64,000 bases of DNA from Epilithonimonas lactis (lineage in GTDB: Bacteria > Bacteroidota > Bacteroidia > Flavobacteriales > Weeksellaceae), in contig NZ_FOFI01000005.1 of NCBI RefSeq assembly GCF_900110605.1, forward strand, positions 235,754-299,753, given 5' to 3'. The position numbers and the translations under genes are program-made. Numbering within the stretch: position 1 is the first letter of the stretch; each line of letters opens with the position of its first letter. Positions 35,338 to 43,843 of this stretch are shown here, in pieces. Under the pieces are notes generated by a model, which saw only the letters and a program-made list of their open reading frames with translations, did not search any database and was not told the DNA's origin.

Positions 35338-37287
35338 TTATTTTTTCTTTTTAATAAGACCTTTGTCTTTTGATTTTTGTTTGATGACCTTGTTCTGTTT
35401 CAAAACCACACCAGACAATGGCGGCAATCTCAAAATGATTGAATTTTCCCGATTATCCCAGCCTTCATCCAGTTCTTGAGAAATGACCGCTTCTACTCCG
35501 CTTCCGCTATATTTTGTATCATCGGAATTGAGAATCACTTCCCATTTTGTGTCTTTTTCTACGCCAATTCTGTAGTCAAAACTGTTGGGTGTAAGATTGA
35601 GAACCGTCATTAGAACTTCTTTATTTTCTTTACTTTTTCTAAGGAAAATAAAAATCGAGTTATCTTTGTCATCAGCATTGATCCATTCGTATCCGTTTGG
35701 TGAGAATTGTTGCTCGTACAATGCAGGATTTGATCTGTAAAGCAAATTGAGGTCTTTTACAAAATTCTGAAGGTCTTTGTGAACCGGATATTCCAGCAAA
35801 TGCCAATCGAGGGAGGTTGTAAAATTCCATTCGTTGGTTTGGGCAATCTCATTGCCCATGAACAATAATTTTGCGCCTGGATTTGTGAACATATAAACAT
35901 ACATCGCACGCAGATTAGCAAACTTTTGCCACTCATCACCTGGCATTTTATAGATCAAACTACTTTTACCGTGAACTACTTCATCGTGAGAAAGTGGCAT
36001 CATATAATTTTCATTATACATATAGACACTTGTGAAAGTAATCTTGTTGTGATGATATTTTCTTGCGATTGGATCTTCCTTGAAATAATCCAGCGTATCG
36101 TGCATCCAGCCCATCATCCACTTCATTCCGAAACCAATACCGTCTTCGTGGACAGGTTTTGTGAGCCTTGGAAAATCTGAACTTTCCTCGGCGATTGTCT
36201 GTACATCGGGAAATTCACCATACACAGCGACATTAAAATCCTGAAGGAATTGTTTCGCTTCCAGATTGACATTCGTTCCGTAGATATTCGGTTCCCATTC
36301 GCCTTCGTTTCTGGAGTAATCCAGATGAAGCATCGATGTCACCGCATCTACCCGAAGTCCATCCGCGTGATATCTATCAAGCCAAAAGATAGCATTTGAA
36401 ATTAAAAATGATTTGACTTCCGGTCTTCCATAATTGAAAATGTAGGACTTCCAATCCGGGTGGAAACCTTTTCTCGGGTCTTCGTGTTCATACAAAAATG
36501 AGCCGTCGAAAAAGTGTAAACCATTGGCATCTCCTGGAAAATGCGAAGGCACCCAATCCAGGAAAACGCCAATGTTATTTTTATGAAGTTCGGAAATGAG
36601 GTACATCAATTGCTGTGGCGAACCAAATCTGTTCGTTGCGGCGTAAAATCCAGTGATCTGATAGCCCCAACTTGGGTCATAAGGATATTCCATCACGGGC
36701 ATCAACTCTACGTGAGTGAAATTCATCGCCTTGAGATATGGAACTAATTTGTCCGCGATTTCGCCATAACTAAGATAGCGTTCTGGATTGCCAGGATCGC
36801 GCATCCAAGAACCAAGATGGACCTCGTACACAGACATTGGCGATTCCAAACTGTTATGCTTTGCGCGATCTTTCATCCAATCTTCATCCTGCCATTCATA
36901 CCAAGTGGTGCAAACGACAGAGCTGGCTTGCAAAGCTTTTTCAAAACAAAGTGCATACGGATCTGCTTTTTCTAGCAAAATTCCAGTATTGGTTCGGATG
37001 CCATATTTATAAACTTCACCAAAATCGAGACCTGGAATAAAACCTTCCCAAATCCCAGATTGGTCCCAGCGTCCTGCCAATTGATGGGAAAATGAATTCC
37101 ATTGGTTGAAATTCCCGATCACGGAAACCTCTGTTGCCGTTGGTGCCCAAACTGAAAAATAAACGCCTGAAACGCCGTCCACTTCAACTTTGTGAGAGCC
37201 AAACTTCTCGTAGAGTCTGGTGTGTTTTCCTGAGCGGAAAAGATAAATATCGAAATCGGAAAATAGAGAATAAGGCTGAACGGTCAT
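35338..37287 (-). CDS. glgB: 1,4-alpha-glucan branching enzyme, GH13
   Basis: 649 residues from the ATG at 37287 (MTVQPYSLFSDFDIY); the extension to 37332 would need a TTG. An N-terminal carbohydrate-binding/isoamylase-like domain (VYFSVWAPTATEVSVIGNFN) precedes the barrel with YEVHLGSW, DWVPSHFP, the nucleophile motif GLRVDAVTSML, the acid/base Glu in IAEESSDFP and PLSHDEVVHGK. It adds alpha-1,6 branches. First gene of the glg operon. The C-terminus ends in a short Lys-rich tail (KSKDKGLIKKKK). Confidence 0.96.
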   Translation of the reverse strand: MTVQPYSLFSDFDIYLFRSGKHTRLYEKFGSHKVEVDGVSGVYFSVWAPTATEVSVIGNFNQWNSFSHQLAGRWDQSGIWEGFIPGLDFGEVYKYGIRTNTGILLEKADPYALCFEKALQASSVVCTTWYEWQDEDWMKDRAKHNSLESPMSVYEVHLGSWMRDPGNPERYLSYGEIADKLVPYLKAMNFTHVELMPVMEYPYDPSWGYQITGFYAATNRFGSPQQLMYLISELHKNNIGVFLDWVPSHFPGDANGLHFFDGSFLYEHEDPRKGFHPDWKSYIFNYGRPEVKSFLISNAIFWLDRYHADGLRVDAVTSMLHLDYSRNEGEWEPNIYGTNVNLEAKQFLQDFNVAVYGEFPDVQTIAEESSDFPRLTKPVHEDGIGFGMKWMMGWMHDTLDYFKEDPIARKYHHNKITFTSVYMYNENYMMPLSHDEVVHGKSSLIYKMPGDEWQKFANLRAMYVYMFTNPGAKLLFMGNEIAQTNEWNFTTSLDWHLLEYPVHKDLQNFVKDLNLLYRSNPALYEQQFSPNGYEWINADDKDNSIFIFLRKSKENKEVLMTVLNLTPNSFDYRIGVEKDTKWEVILNSDDTKYSGSGVEAVISQELDEGWDNRENSIILRLPPLSGVVLKQNKVIKQKSKDKGLIKKKK

Positions 37288-37343
37288 AGAATATTGGTGA
37301 TGATTGATAATTGATAAATGATTTTTAATCAAATATTACAACC

Positions 37344-37616
37344 TTACCAAGATAAAGAAATTAATCGATACATAGTAATTTTTTTTGTTAATTTGATATT
37401 ACGTGATAGATCGGAGGTGGTCTTAGTTACTTTGAAGTTAAATTCTTCATTGTGACCGAAATCATTTTGATGATAACCCAGTCCATCCTCAAGCAGATAT
37501 CGTTCCATTGGTAAGAAATATTTTGAAGTGGAAGGTTTTTGCAATGATAATATTGCTTTTCTCAAACTTAAAAAGAAGGATTTTTTAGATATCAGGGATT
37601 GACCGTTTGTGCCCAC
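37344..37616 (-). CDS. Doubtful small reading frame of 90 codons
   Basis: Overlaps the last 25 bases of the next upstream gene and encodes a Lys/Ser/Leu-rich peptide (MERYLLEDGLGYHQNDFGHN in the middle) with no recognisable domain. It may be the decayed remnant of a gene or chance. It is listed because nothing else explains this 300-base stretch before glgB. Confidence 0.25.
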   Translation of the reverse strand: MGTNGQSLISKKSFFLSLRKAILSLQKPSTSKYFLPMERYLLEDGLGYHQNDFGHNEEFNFKVTKTTSDLSRNIKLTKKITMYRLISLSW

Positions 37617-38314
37617 AGGTAGGTTCCGACATTTTTTTCCGTCTTTTCGAGTTGTGTTTTGGTGGACTCAAAATCCAATGTTGCGATGATGAAAAGCCAT
37701 TTTGTATTTTGTGGGACGCTAAAAGACCAATCTTGTGCTGGCACATTTTCTTTTTCTCTCAGCAATAGCGATAAGGACGAAAGCACTTCGACATCCACCA
37801 TTTTAAAATTCAGATTGGTTGACACGGCGTAAAAATTAAGTTTTGCGGTGGTGGCATTTTTCGGTGCTCTTACCTGATCTCCCCAAGCTAAAGCAGGAAG
37901 GCTAATGCTCATTGTTTGATCTACAATTTCATTATATTTTGGATAGAAGTTGGTGTAGCGCTGCCACTCTACTTTCGGGTTGAAGTTGAAGCCAATCATC
38001 GCTTCGGGATCCTGGAAACTAAGGAGCATCGTTCCGCTTTCGGTGACTTTGCTTGAAATCGTTTTGAGCAATCTTGTCTTGTGCTTTACTGCTTGGTATT
38101 GATGGGAAACCAGACCTATTTTATCTTTCAGAAGATCTCTATACAGTTTTTCCTTCACTCCAGCCAAAGCAAACTTTTCGGCTTCTGCTTTAGTATTTTT
38201 GGTCTGTTTTGGTTTGTTTCCTTTTTCGCGGACGTAAACTCTATCGCCATCATTGACGAAAACCAGATTGCCTACGGCACCGCTCAAGTTGCCATTCTTT
38301 TTCAATCTTGCCAT
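37592..38314 (-). CDS. Uncharacterised protein
   Basis: 240 residues with no signal peptide. The opening MARLKKNGNLSGAVGNLVFV and the following DGDRVYVREKGNKPKQTKNT look like a basic, flexible N-terminal arm. The centre has SLPALAWGDQVRAPKNATTA and the C-terminal part has beta-rich stretches (AKLNFYAVSTNLNFKMVDVE, TKWLFIIATLDFESTKTQLE). I do not recognise the family, although similar proteins with an N-terminal 'GxxGNLVF' appear to be frequent in flavobacteria. It is next to the recombinase gene but outside the cassette array. Confidence 0.6.
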   Translation of the reverse strand: MARLKKNGNLSGAVGNLVFVNDGDRVYVREKGNKPKQTKNTKAEAEKFALAGVKEKLYRDLLKDKIGLVSHQYQAVKHKTRLLKTISSKVTESGTMLLSFQDPEAMIGFNFNPKVEWQRYTNFYPKYNEIVDQTMSISLPALAWGDQVRAPKNATTAKLNFYAVSTNLNFKMVDVEVLSSLSLLLREKENVPAQDWSFSVPQNTKWLFIIATLDFESTKTQLEKTEKNVGTYLWAQTVNP

Positions 38315-38545
38315 TTTTTTGTGTTTTTAGGTTATGGTTTATGGTGGTACTGTTAACCCACCGTTCGATTTTAGAGCAATGTAAAAGTAACAATAATCCG
38401 ATACAGATGTAATATTTTATTGGACTTTTATTGGAGTTGTGATGGATCTGTATTGGAGAAGCTTCGTAGGAAATTCGGAATTGTGAGATTTGATCGTCTC
38501 GGTAGGTAAAGTTAATGAATTTTTGGGATTCTTTTTCTTCTCAGC

Positions 38546-39613
38546 TTATAAAAAATCCAGCGGGCTTTTTACCTTGGTTTTAGAAATATCGGTAATGTGT
38601 GTATAAATCTGTGTCGTTCTGATAGAATTGTGCCCCAGAAGTTCCTGCAGGAAACGGATATCGGCTCCACTTTCCATCAGATGTGTCGCATAGGAATGGC
38701 GCAAACCGTGCACACCAATGCTTTTGTTGATCTTTGACTTCCTCATTGCTTGTTTGAAGACGCTCTGAACACTTCTAACCGTGTAGGCCCCGCCATATTG
38801 CCCTTCGAAGAGAAAATCTTTTGGGCGATATTCTTTGTAATAACTGCGGAGCAGTGTCAGGATAGACTCGGGCAAATTGGTATATCTGTCTTTTTTACCT
38901 TTGGCACCTGCAATGAGAACCAGCATATTCCCACTATTGATATGTTCGACTTTTAGATTCACAATCTCGCTTACACGCAATCCCATCCCATAGGAGAGCT
39001 TGAGCATCAGGAGATGTTTCTGATTTTCGGTGTTCTCAAATATTTTTCTAATCTCTGCCTGTGACAGCATTTTCGGAAGCTGTTTTGGGGTTTTGGGGCG
39101 CGGGATGTCAAAGAACATTTTGGATTTTTTGCGCACTTGCTCAAAATAGAATTTCACAGCATTGATCCTGCTATTCAAATGGTTTTCCTTGATTTTTTCT
39201 TTGTCGAGACAATAGAGGAAATAATCTTTCAACCTATCTTCTGAAAGATCGTCAACTGAAATTTTTTTTAGAATTCGTAGCAGATGTGCAAACTCTGTGA
39301 TATAGGTCCGGATGGTATTCTTGCTGTAGGCCTTTAATTTTAAGCAATCCACATAATCTGAGAATGCTTTTTGGTTTACCTGCTCTATCTCGGATCGTAT
39401 TTGGCTTCCCCACTCTTCCCGATCCAGCTTGAGTGCGTCCCTCAAGGTTGGGAGATCTGGCAAGTGCCAAGCCTTGTTGGTATTGCTCCACTTAGAAGAT
39501 GGGAATGCTTTTCGAAGTTCCTGGATCAAGACATCCTTCTTTTCGAAACGGATCCAAATGACGTTTTTGTCTCTATGATTTCCGAAGCTGAAATTGTATA
39601 AATCTAAATTCAT
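38546..39613 (-). CDS. Tyrosine recombinase, XerC/D-IntI-like, of the cassette array
   Basis: 355 residues from the ATG at 39613 (a GTG lies just before). An N-terminal extension of about 70 residues (FGNHRDKNVIWIRFEKKDVL) precedes the SAM-like core-binding domain (SDYVDCLKLKAYSKNTIRTY) and the catalytic domain. Active-site residues are all present: R213 (GMGLRVSEI), K240/K241 (AGAKGKKDRYT), H302-x-x-R305 (HGLRHSYATH), H328 (LGHNS) and Y337 (QIYTHI). The ending KVKSPLDFL is like the IntI ending VRSPLDAL. Between the Lys and HxxR boxes the length matches XerD, so the extra IntI segment seems absent. Its divergent position next to the array suggests it moves the cassettes. Confidence 0.93.
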   Translation of the reverse strand: MNLDLYNFSFGNHRDKNVIWIRFEKKDVLIQELRKAFPSSKWSNTNKAWHLPDLPTLRDALKLDREEWGSQIRSEIEQVNQKAFSDYVDCLKLKAYSKNTIRTYITEFAHLLRILKKISVDDLSEDRLKDYFLYCLDKEKIKENHLNSRINAVKFYFEQVRKKSKMFFDIPRPKTPKQLPKMLSQAEIRKIFENTENQKHLLMLKLSYGMGLRVSEIVNLKVEHINSGNMLVLIAGAKGKKDRYTNLPESILTLLRSYYKEYRPKDFLFEGQYGGAYTVRSVQSVFKQAMRKSKINKSIGVHGLRHSYATHLMESGADIRFLQELLGHNSIRTTQIYTHITDISKTKVKSPLDFL

Positions 39614-39755
39614 CACTTAAAATATTGTTATTCGCATTTTCAATAGATATAAACAGACCTAAAGCGAGGAGGAGAAAAAATCTATTCATAATGCGAAGTA
39701 TAAAAATAATAAAAAAACTAATGATTTCACCTATTTGTTGATAATATCAAAATAA

Positions 39756-39786
39756 TTTGTGGAATTGTTAGACTTTCGTATATTTG
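39756..39786 (+). promoter_or_regulatory. Cassette promoter (Pc-like) at the array edge
   Basis: TTTG (39756-39759), a 19-base spacer and TATATTTG (39779-39786) match the Bacteroidota consensus. It points into the array and ends 4 bases before the first crossover base. Transcription would start within the first bases of cassette 1 and could drive several promoterless cassettes. Confidence 0.7.
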
Positions 39787-39800
39787 AGTGTTAGCGGTAA
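39787..39800 (+). other. attI-like recombination junction
   Basis: AGTGTTAGCGGTAA, where GTTAGCG (39790-39796) has the GTTRRRY form. The cassette-side TTAGCGGTA is the reverse complement of TACCGCTAA at 40711-40719, the opening of the first attC-like site. The left side is unlike the attC-like sites, as expected for attI. Confidence 0.65.
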
Positions 39801-39824
39801 TTTTAACCAAACACCCTAAATAAA

Positions 39825-40706
39825 ATGAAATTATTTGAAATTGGAGACGGACTAAAATCTATAAAAGTATCGAGCAACTATTTTGCAGAAAGAGAAAATG
39901 ATGGAACAGTCATTTTATACGACCCTGAAATTGATTTTGCAGAAATCAGAGTTAGTGTAATTACGGTTGAACCTAAAGATAACTCGGATTTGCAGGCAAT
40001 GTATAGAAGAGTAATTGAATTAGCTAAAGAAAAGGAAATCGAAATAAATATTATCGATGAGAAAAGTTATTATAGTTATGTTGAACAAAACCAAAAAGAT
40101 GGCTTGACAATTTTCTATTTTGAAGTTGGCTATCTTAACCACCTTATTATAATTAGTGTTACAACTAACGCTGAGTATGCTCAAAATAATGAAGAGAATG
40201 TTGAAAATGTATTGAGTGATATTAACAGTTTTATATCTACTATAAAAGAAACAAATCTTGAAAGTCAAAACATTTTTGAACCAATATATAGTGATATTGA
40301 TGATATAAATGAAAGGATTAAAAAAATATTAAACATTAGTGAGGACGAAATAGATAACTATCACAATACCGACAAAACAATTCCTTTAATACAAAAAATC
40401 ATTAACGAAAATACATTTCAAGCTGACAATATATATGAACTTCAATCTTTAGGAATTGCTCTAGGAGATTATATTTCTCACAAAAATAATGACTTTCATT
40501 GGGCTGTAGTTAGAGATGAGTATGGAAGAGATATTTGTTTGCAATATAAAACATTAGCATTAACCATTTTTCCACTGACGATGATTTCCAAAAGAATTGA
40601 AGATGGAGAAAATGTGAATGTATCAGAATTATATTCTAACCTTTTGCACAAGATTAATGAATTATCAATTAGTGGAGATTTTGCAGAATTAGACCATAAT
40701 AATTAA
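39825..40706 (+). CDS. Cassette 1: DUF3805/DUF3806-like protein
   Basis: 293 residues with no signal peptide. The N-terminal half (KVSSNYFAERENDGTVILYD) resembles the DUF3805 domain and the C-terminal half (LGIALGDYISHKNNDFHWAV, RDEYGRDICLQYKTL) resembles DUF3806. Proteins with these domains are found near polymorphic toxin loci and may be immunity proteins; direct evidence is lacking. The gene starts 34 bases inside cassette 1 and is the first behind the Pc-like promoter, so it should be the best expressed of the array. Confidence 0.75.
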   Translation: MKLFEIGDGLKSIKVSSNYFAERENDGTVILYDPEIDFAEIRVSVITVEPKDNSDLQAMYRRVIELAKEKEIEINIIDEKSYYSYVEQNQKDGLTIFYFEVGYLNHLIIISVTTNAEYAQNNEENVENVLSDINSFISTIKETNLESQNIFEPIYSDIDDINERIKKILNISEDEIDNYHNTDKTIPLIQKIINENTFQADNIYELQSLGIALGDYISHKNNDFHWAVVRDEYGRDICLQYKTLALTIFPLTMISKRIEDGENVNVSELYSNLLHKINELSISGDFAELDHNN

Positions 40707-40713
40707 AAACTAC

Positions 40714-40845
40714 CGCTAACAAGGGTTTTGCAATAGTGGGGCGAAACTGCAAAGTTCAACGGTAGTTCTTCGATTCAACTTTTGTGCAAAATTGAAGTTT
40801 TGTGCTTCGATTGCCCCACCATCGCAAAGCCCCGAAACGTTAGCT
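40714..40845 (+). repeat. attC-like site 1
   Basis: 132 bp from CGCTAAC to GTTAGCT. Outer stem GGGTTTTGC/GCAAAGCCC and inner stem GTGGGGC/GCCCCAC enclose a variable loop with GTTCAACGGTAG and GCAAAATTGAAG. Serves as the reference copy. Confidence 0.85.
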
Positions 40846-40863
40846 ACAATATTATTAAACGCC

Positions 40864-41382
40864 GTGTTAAAAAGAATTTTTCAGATTTTTGTTTTATTAT
40901 TCAATTCATTTTTGTTTGGACAAAATGAACAAATTGCTATTACTGAAATTATAAAAATGAGTAAAATCCCGACATTCAACACATTTATTAATTCTGAGAT
41001 TTTAGTATACAAAAAACAAGACTTAACAAAATCTATTGCATTTACTTTATATGATTATTACTATTGCGATGTAAATAAAGCTAACGAAATTCTAAACATA
41101 CAAAAATTCAAGTTTGATTTTGAAGATTTGCCGATTTCTTATGAAAATGCTGAGACTGAAAAAGGTCTATTAAAACCAAAATTGAAATTCGATAAAAGAT
41201 TTTTAAAAAAGAATCAAAAATATATCGTTACAGTTTTTGAGTCAATAAAAGTTTCTGATTTTGAATATATAACAAGAATTAACTATTCCGAAAAATCTAA
41301 AAATTATATAACAACTAATTTTTATGTGCGAACAAATAAGTCAAAAGTCGTTGATATTTGTGAGCAAACAACAGAATTCTAA
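40864..41382 (+). CDS. Cassette 2: small secreted protein
   Basis: About 172 residues if translation starts at the GTG at 40864 (24 bases inside the cassette). Upstream in-frame codons belong to the attC-like site, so longer forms are unlikely. The start LKRIFQIFVLLFNSFLFGQ is a signal peptide cleaved after FGQ. The mature chain is beta-rich with no recognised domain (YYYCDVNKANEILNIQKFKF, LKFDKRFLKKNQKYIVTVFE). It probably goes to the periplasm or surface. Function unknown. Confidence 0.65.
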   Translation: MLKRIFQIFVLLFNSFLFGQNEQIAITEIIKMSKIPTFNTFINSEILVYKKQDLTKSIAFTLYDYYYCDVNKANEILNIQKFKFDFEDLPISYENAETEKGLLKPKLKFDKRFLKKNQKYIVTVFESIKVSDFEYITRINYSEKSKNYITTNFYVRTNKSKVVDICEQTTEF

Positions 41383-41391
41383 AAATACTGT

Positions 41392-41523
41392 AGCTAACAA
41401 GGGTTTTGCAATAGTGGGGCGAAACTGCAAAGTTCAACGGCAGTTCTTCGGTTCAACTTTTGTGCAAAATTGAAGATTTTTGCTTCGATTGCCCCACCAT
41501 CGCAAAGCCCCAAAACGTTAGCG
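41392..41523 (+). repeat. attC-like site 2
   Basis: 132 bp from AGCTAAC to GTTAGCG. TGTAGCTAAC mirrors the TTAGCTACA that opens cassette 2. Stems as in site 1. Confidence 0.85.
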
Positions 41524-41564
41524 GCAAGCACAAAACAACACTACAAAAGTATACAAATCACAAA

Positions 41565-42725
41565 ATGGAGAAAATAATTTTTGAACTATCAAACGAACAA
41601 CGACAATATTTAGGACTTACACCAGTTGAAAATAACTGGGAGCTTGTGAAATTATTTGACAGTTATGTATATTTTGATGGAGACATTATCCGTAAAGAAA
41701 TTACTGTTAATGAACAAGCCTATACCGAACGTGACCTTAATGAAAAAACAGCTGAACACAGAACCATTCTATTACCAAAAACAGAAAAAGGAAAACCAAA
41801 AAAGCTCAACTATACTGCTACACAATCCTTTAAAGGAATAGGTGTTTATTTTTCATTCTCAAGTGATTATCTGACTATCTCGAACTATACAACACAAACA
41901 ACTTATTACTCAGAAAATTTTGAAGATAAAAAACTTGACTACCTAAAAATTTGGTTAGAAAAATGGATTTCTGAGACAACTAGTGGAGATTTAGCGGAAA
42001 TTACAGCTTTTAAAAATGCAGACCGCAAACACTGTAAATTTCAGGAAGGCGACTTTTTTGCCTTTAAAATTGACAGAAGGAACTACGCTTTTGGTAGAAT
42101 TTTAATTGATGTTTCTAAACGAACAAAAACCGATAATCTAAAAGAAAATAAAAACTATGGCCTAACCCACTTAATGGGAAAAGCGCTAATTGTAAAACTC
42201 TATCACAAGATTAGCAATAATCTCGATGTTGATTTGAATGAATTATCAAAGACATTAGCTTTGCCATCACAAGCGGTTATGGATAATCAATTTTATTATG
42301 GAGAGAAATTTGTAATTGGACATAAATCACTTGAAATGTCAGAATATGATATGCTTATTTCTTACAGCAAAAGCATTAGTTCTGATGAAAAAAATCTCAT
42401 CTATCTACAGTACGGATTTATTTACAAAGAAATGAATATTTCAAAGTTTGATAAGTATTTAAAAATAGAAGATAAGAGTTTGTATGGTGGATACAACGAA
42501 AATCCATTTAGAAAAGAAGGAATCGGATTTGGTTTGGACATTGAAGAACTTAAAGAATGTATCGCAGAAAAATCTAATAAACCATATTGGAATAGTAACC
42601 ATAGATATGACATCAAATATGATTTGCGAAACCCAATCAACCTTGATACAAAAAGAGAAATATTTTCGGCTTTTGGACTTGATGCTGACAAAACGTACGA
42701 ACAGAACTTAGCGCTAACAAAATGA
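41565..42725 (+). CDS. Cassette 3: protein with Imm26-like segment
   Basis: 386 residues from the ATG at 41565, 48 bases inside the cassette. The central part, KFQEGDFFAFKIDRRNYAFG then RILIDV, looks like the GDvFaiPl...GRvl core of the Imm26 immunity family. The remaining parts (LSNEQRQYLGLTPVENNWEL at the N-terminus; YNENPFRKEGIGFGLDIEEL at the C-terminus) are unassigned. No signal peptide, so probably cytoplasmic. If Imm26-like, it would bind and block an incoming toxin; no toxin gene is adjacent. Confidence 0.65.
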   Translation: MEKIIFELSNEQRQYLGLTPVENNWELVKLFDSYVYFDGDIIRKEITVNEQAYTERDLNEKTAEHRTILLPKTEKGKPKKLNYTATQSFKGIGVYFSFSSDYLTISNYTTQTTYYSENFEDKKLDYLKIWLEKWISETTSGDLAEITAFKNADRKHCKFQEGDFFAFKIDRRNYAFGRILIDVSKRTKTDNLKENKNYGLTHLMGKALIVKLYHKISNNLDVDLNELSKTLALPSQAVMDNQFYYGEKFVIGHKSLEMSEYDMLISYSKSISSDEKNLIYLQYGFIYKEMNISKFDKYLKIEDKSLYGGYNENPFRKEGIGFGLDIEELKECIAEKSNKPYWNSNHRYDIKYDLRNPINLDTKREIFSAFGLDADKTYEQNLALTK

Positions 42726-42739
42726 CCGAAATTGCCAGC

Positions 42740-42872
42740 CGATAACAGGGGTTTTGCAATAGTGGGGCGAAACTGCAAAGTTCAACGGTAGTTCTTCGAT
42801 TAAACTTTTGTACAAAATTGAGGTTTTGTGGCTTCGATTGCCCCACCATCGCAAAGCCCCGAAACGTTATGT
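42740..42872 (+). repeat. attC-like site 3
   Basis: 133 bp from CGATAAC to GTTATGT. It has AACAGGGG in place of AACAAGGG, otherwise like site 1. The preceding cassette starts GTTAGCGGC and this site opens with GCCGATAAC: one mismatch. Confidence 0.8.
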
Positions 42873-42916
42873 GCAAGCTACAAAAAACACGCAAACAGAC
42901 ATTGACAAATTAAGAT

Positions 42917-43669
42917 ATGAGAACAGATACCGAATATGTTGATTTAGATTTTGAAGAATTTCAGAAAATAAATTCACCGTATGAACTTCATAAATTGGCT
43001 ATAAAATGCTACTTCTACATACAAGAATGGATTGTAGAAAGCAAAATTTGTAGTGAAGCAACTGCACTAATGTTGTTTTGGAACAACAATCCCTTTGAAC
43101 ATATTCGCATTGGTTGGAAAACAAGAAAAGGAACAAATGAAAACTTTGACCTAATCAAAACGATAATAACAAATTTTGAAAAAGGATTTTATCTAAAAAC
43201 CGATATCAGTTACGACCCATCAGAAAAGATTTCACAAGAAGAAAAAATTCCAAATATTGTATTACAACCAAGCAATGGAGAAGAACCATTTACTTATTTG
43301 GAAGAAAAAGAAGTGCATAGTTGGTTTGGAGAGTATCTACAAACACAAATTCACCGTTGCGACAGCACAATAGAATTATATAATATTGCATTATTTTTGA
43401 AGCACAGAGAATTTAACGTCTATACAACAATAATTGAGCACAAATTCTGTGATAAAGCGATTGCTCTATTAATCTATTGGCGACTTGAAAAATATTCCTC
43501 TTTAAGTTTGTATGCTGAAGATTGGTTTGAAATAAAGCCAATTATGGAACAAATAATTAAAAAACTTGAAAGCAATGAATATAAAGACGTTTTAGCTTAT
43601 GACCCAAACATAGAAATAAAGCCAATTAAGTGGGAAATCCCAAAGTATTTGTTTGACAAGATAATTTAA
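42917..43669 (+). CDS. Cassette 4: DUF4274-like repeat protein
   Basis: 250 residues, cytoplasmic. Two similar halves are visible: ELHKLAIKCYFYIQEWIVES with ATALMLFWNN, and ELYNIALFLKHREFNVYTTI with KAIALLIYWRLE. The pattern (L.(L/I)A ... (C)..A.AL(M/L)(L/I)(F/Y)W) is like DUF4274, a family seen among bacterial immunity-type proteins. Each half ends with a YDP...I segment (SYDPSEKI, AYDPNIEI), which strengthens the view of an internal duplication. The function is inferred only from this resemblance. Confidence 0.65.
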   Translation: MRTDTEYVDLDFEEFQKINSPYELHKLAIKCYFYIQEWIVESKICSEATALMLFWNNNPFEHIRIGWKTRKGTNENFDLIKTIITNFEKGFYLKTDISYDPSEKISQEEKIPNIVLQPSNGEEPFTYLEEKEVHSWFGEYLQTQIHRCDSTIELYNIALFLKHREFNVYTTIIEHKFCDKAIALLIYWRLEKYSSLSLYAEDWFEIKPIMEQIIKKLESNEYKDVLAYDPNIEIKPIKWEIPKYLFDKII

Positions 43670-43694
43670 ATAACAAAATATGGGATAAGCCTGC

Positions 43695-43826
43695 ACATAA
43701 CAAGGGTTTTGCAATAGTGGGGCGAAACTGCAAAGTTCAACGGTTGTTCTTCGGTTCAACCTTTGTGCAAAATTGAAGTTTTTTGCTTCGATTGCCCCAC
43801 CATCGCAAAGCCCCGAAACGTTAGCC
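43695..43826 (+). repeat. attC-like site 4
   Basis: 132 bp from ACATAAC to GTTAGCC. TGCACATAAC mirrors GTTATGTGCA at the start of cassette 4. Stems intact. Confidence 0.85.
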
Positions 43827-43843
43827 GTCATATTATCCAGACT

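Noticed and set aside
38546-39613. Recombinase as a prophage or tRNA-island integrase
   Set aside because: No tRNA gene, phage structural genes or excision partner are nearby; the array structure on its other side gives a better explanation.
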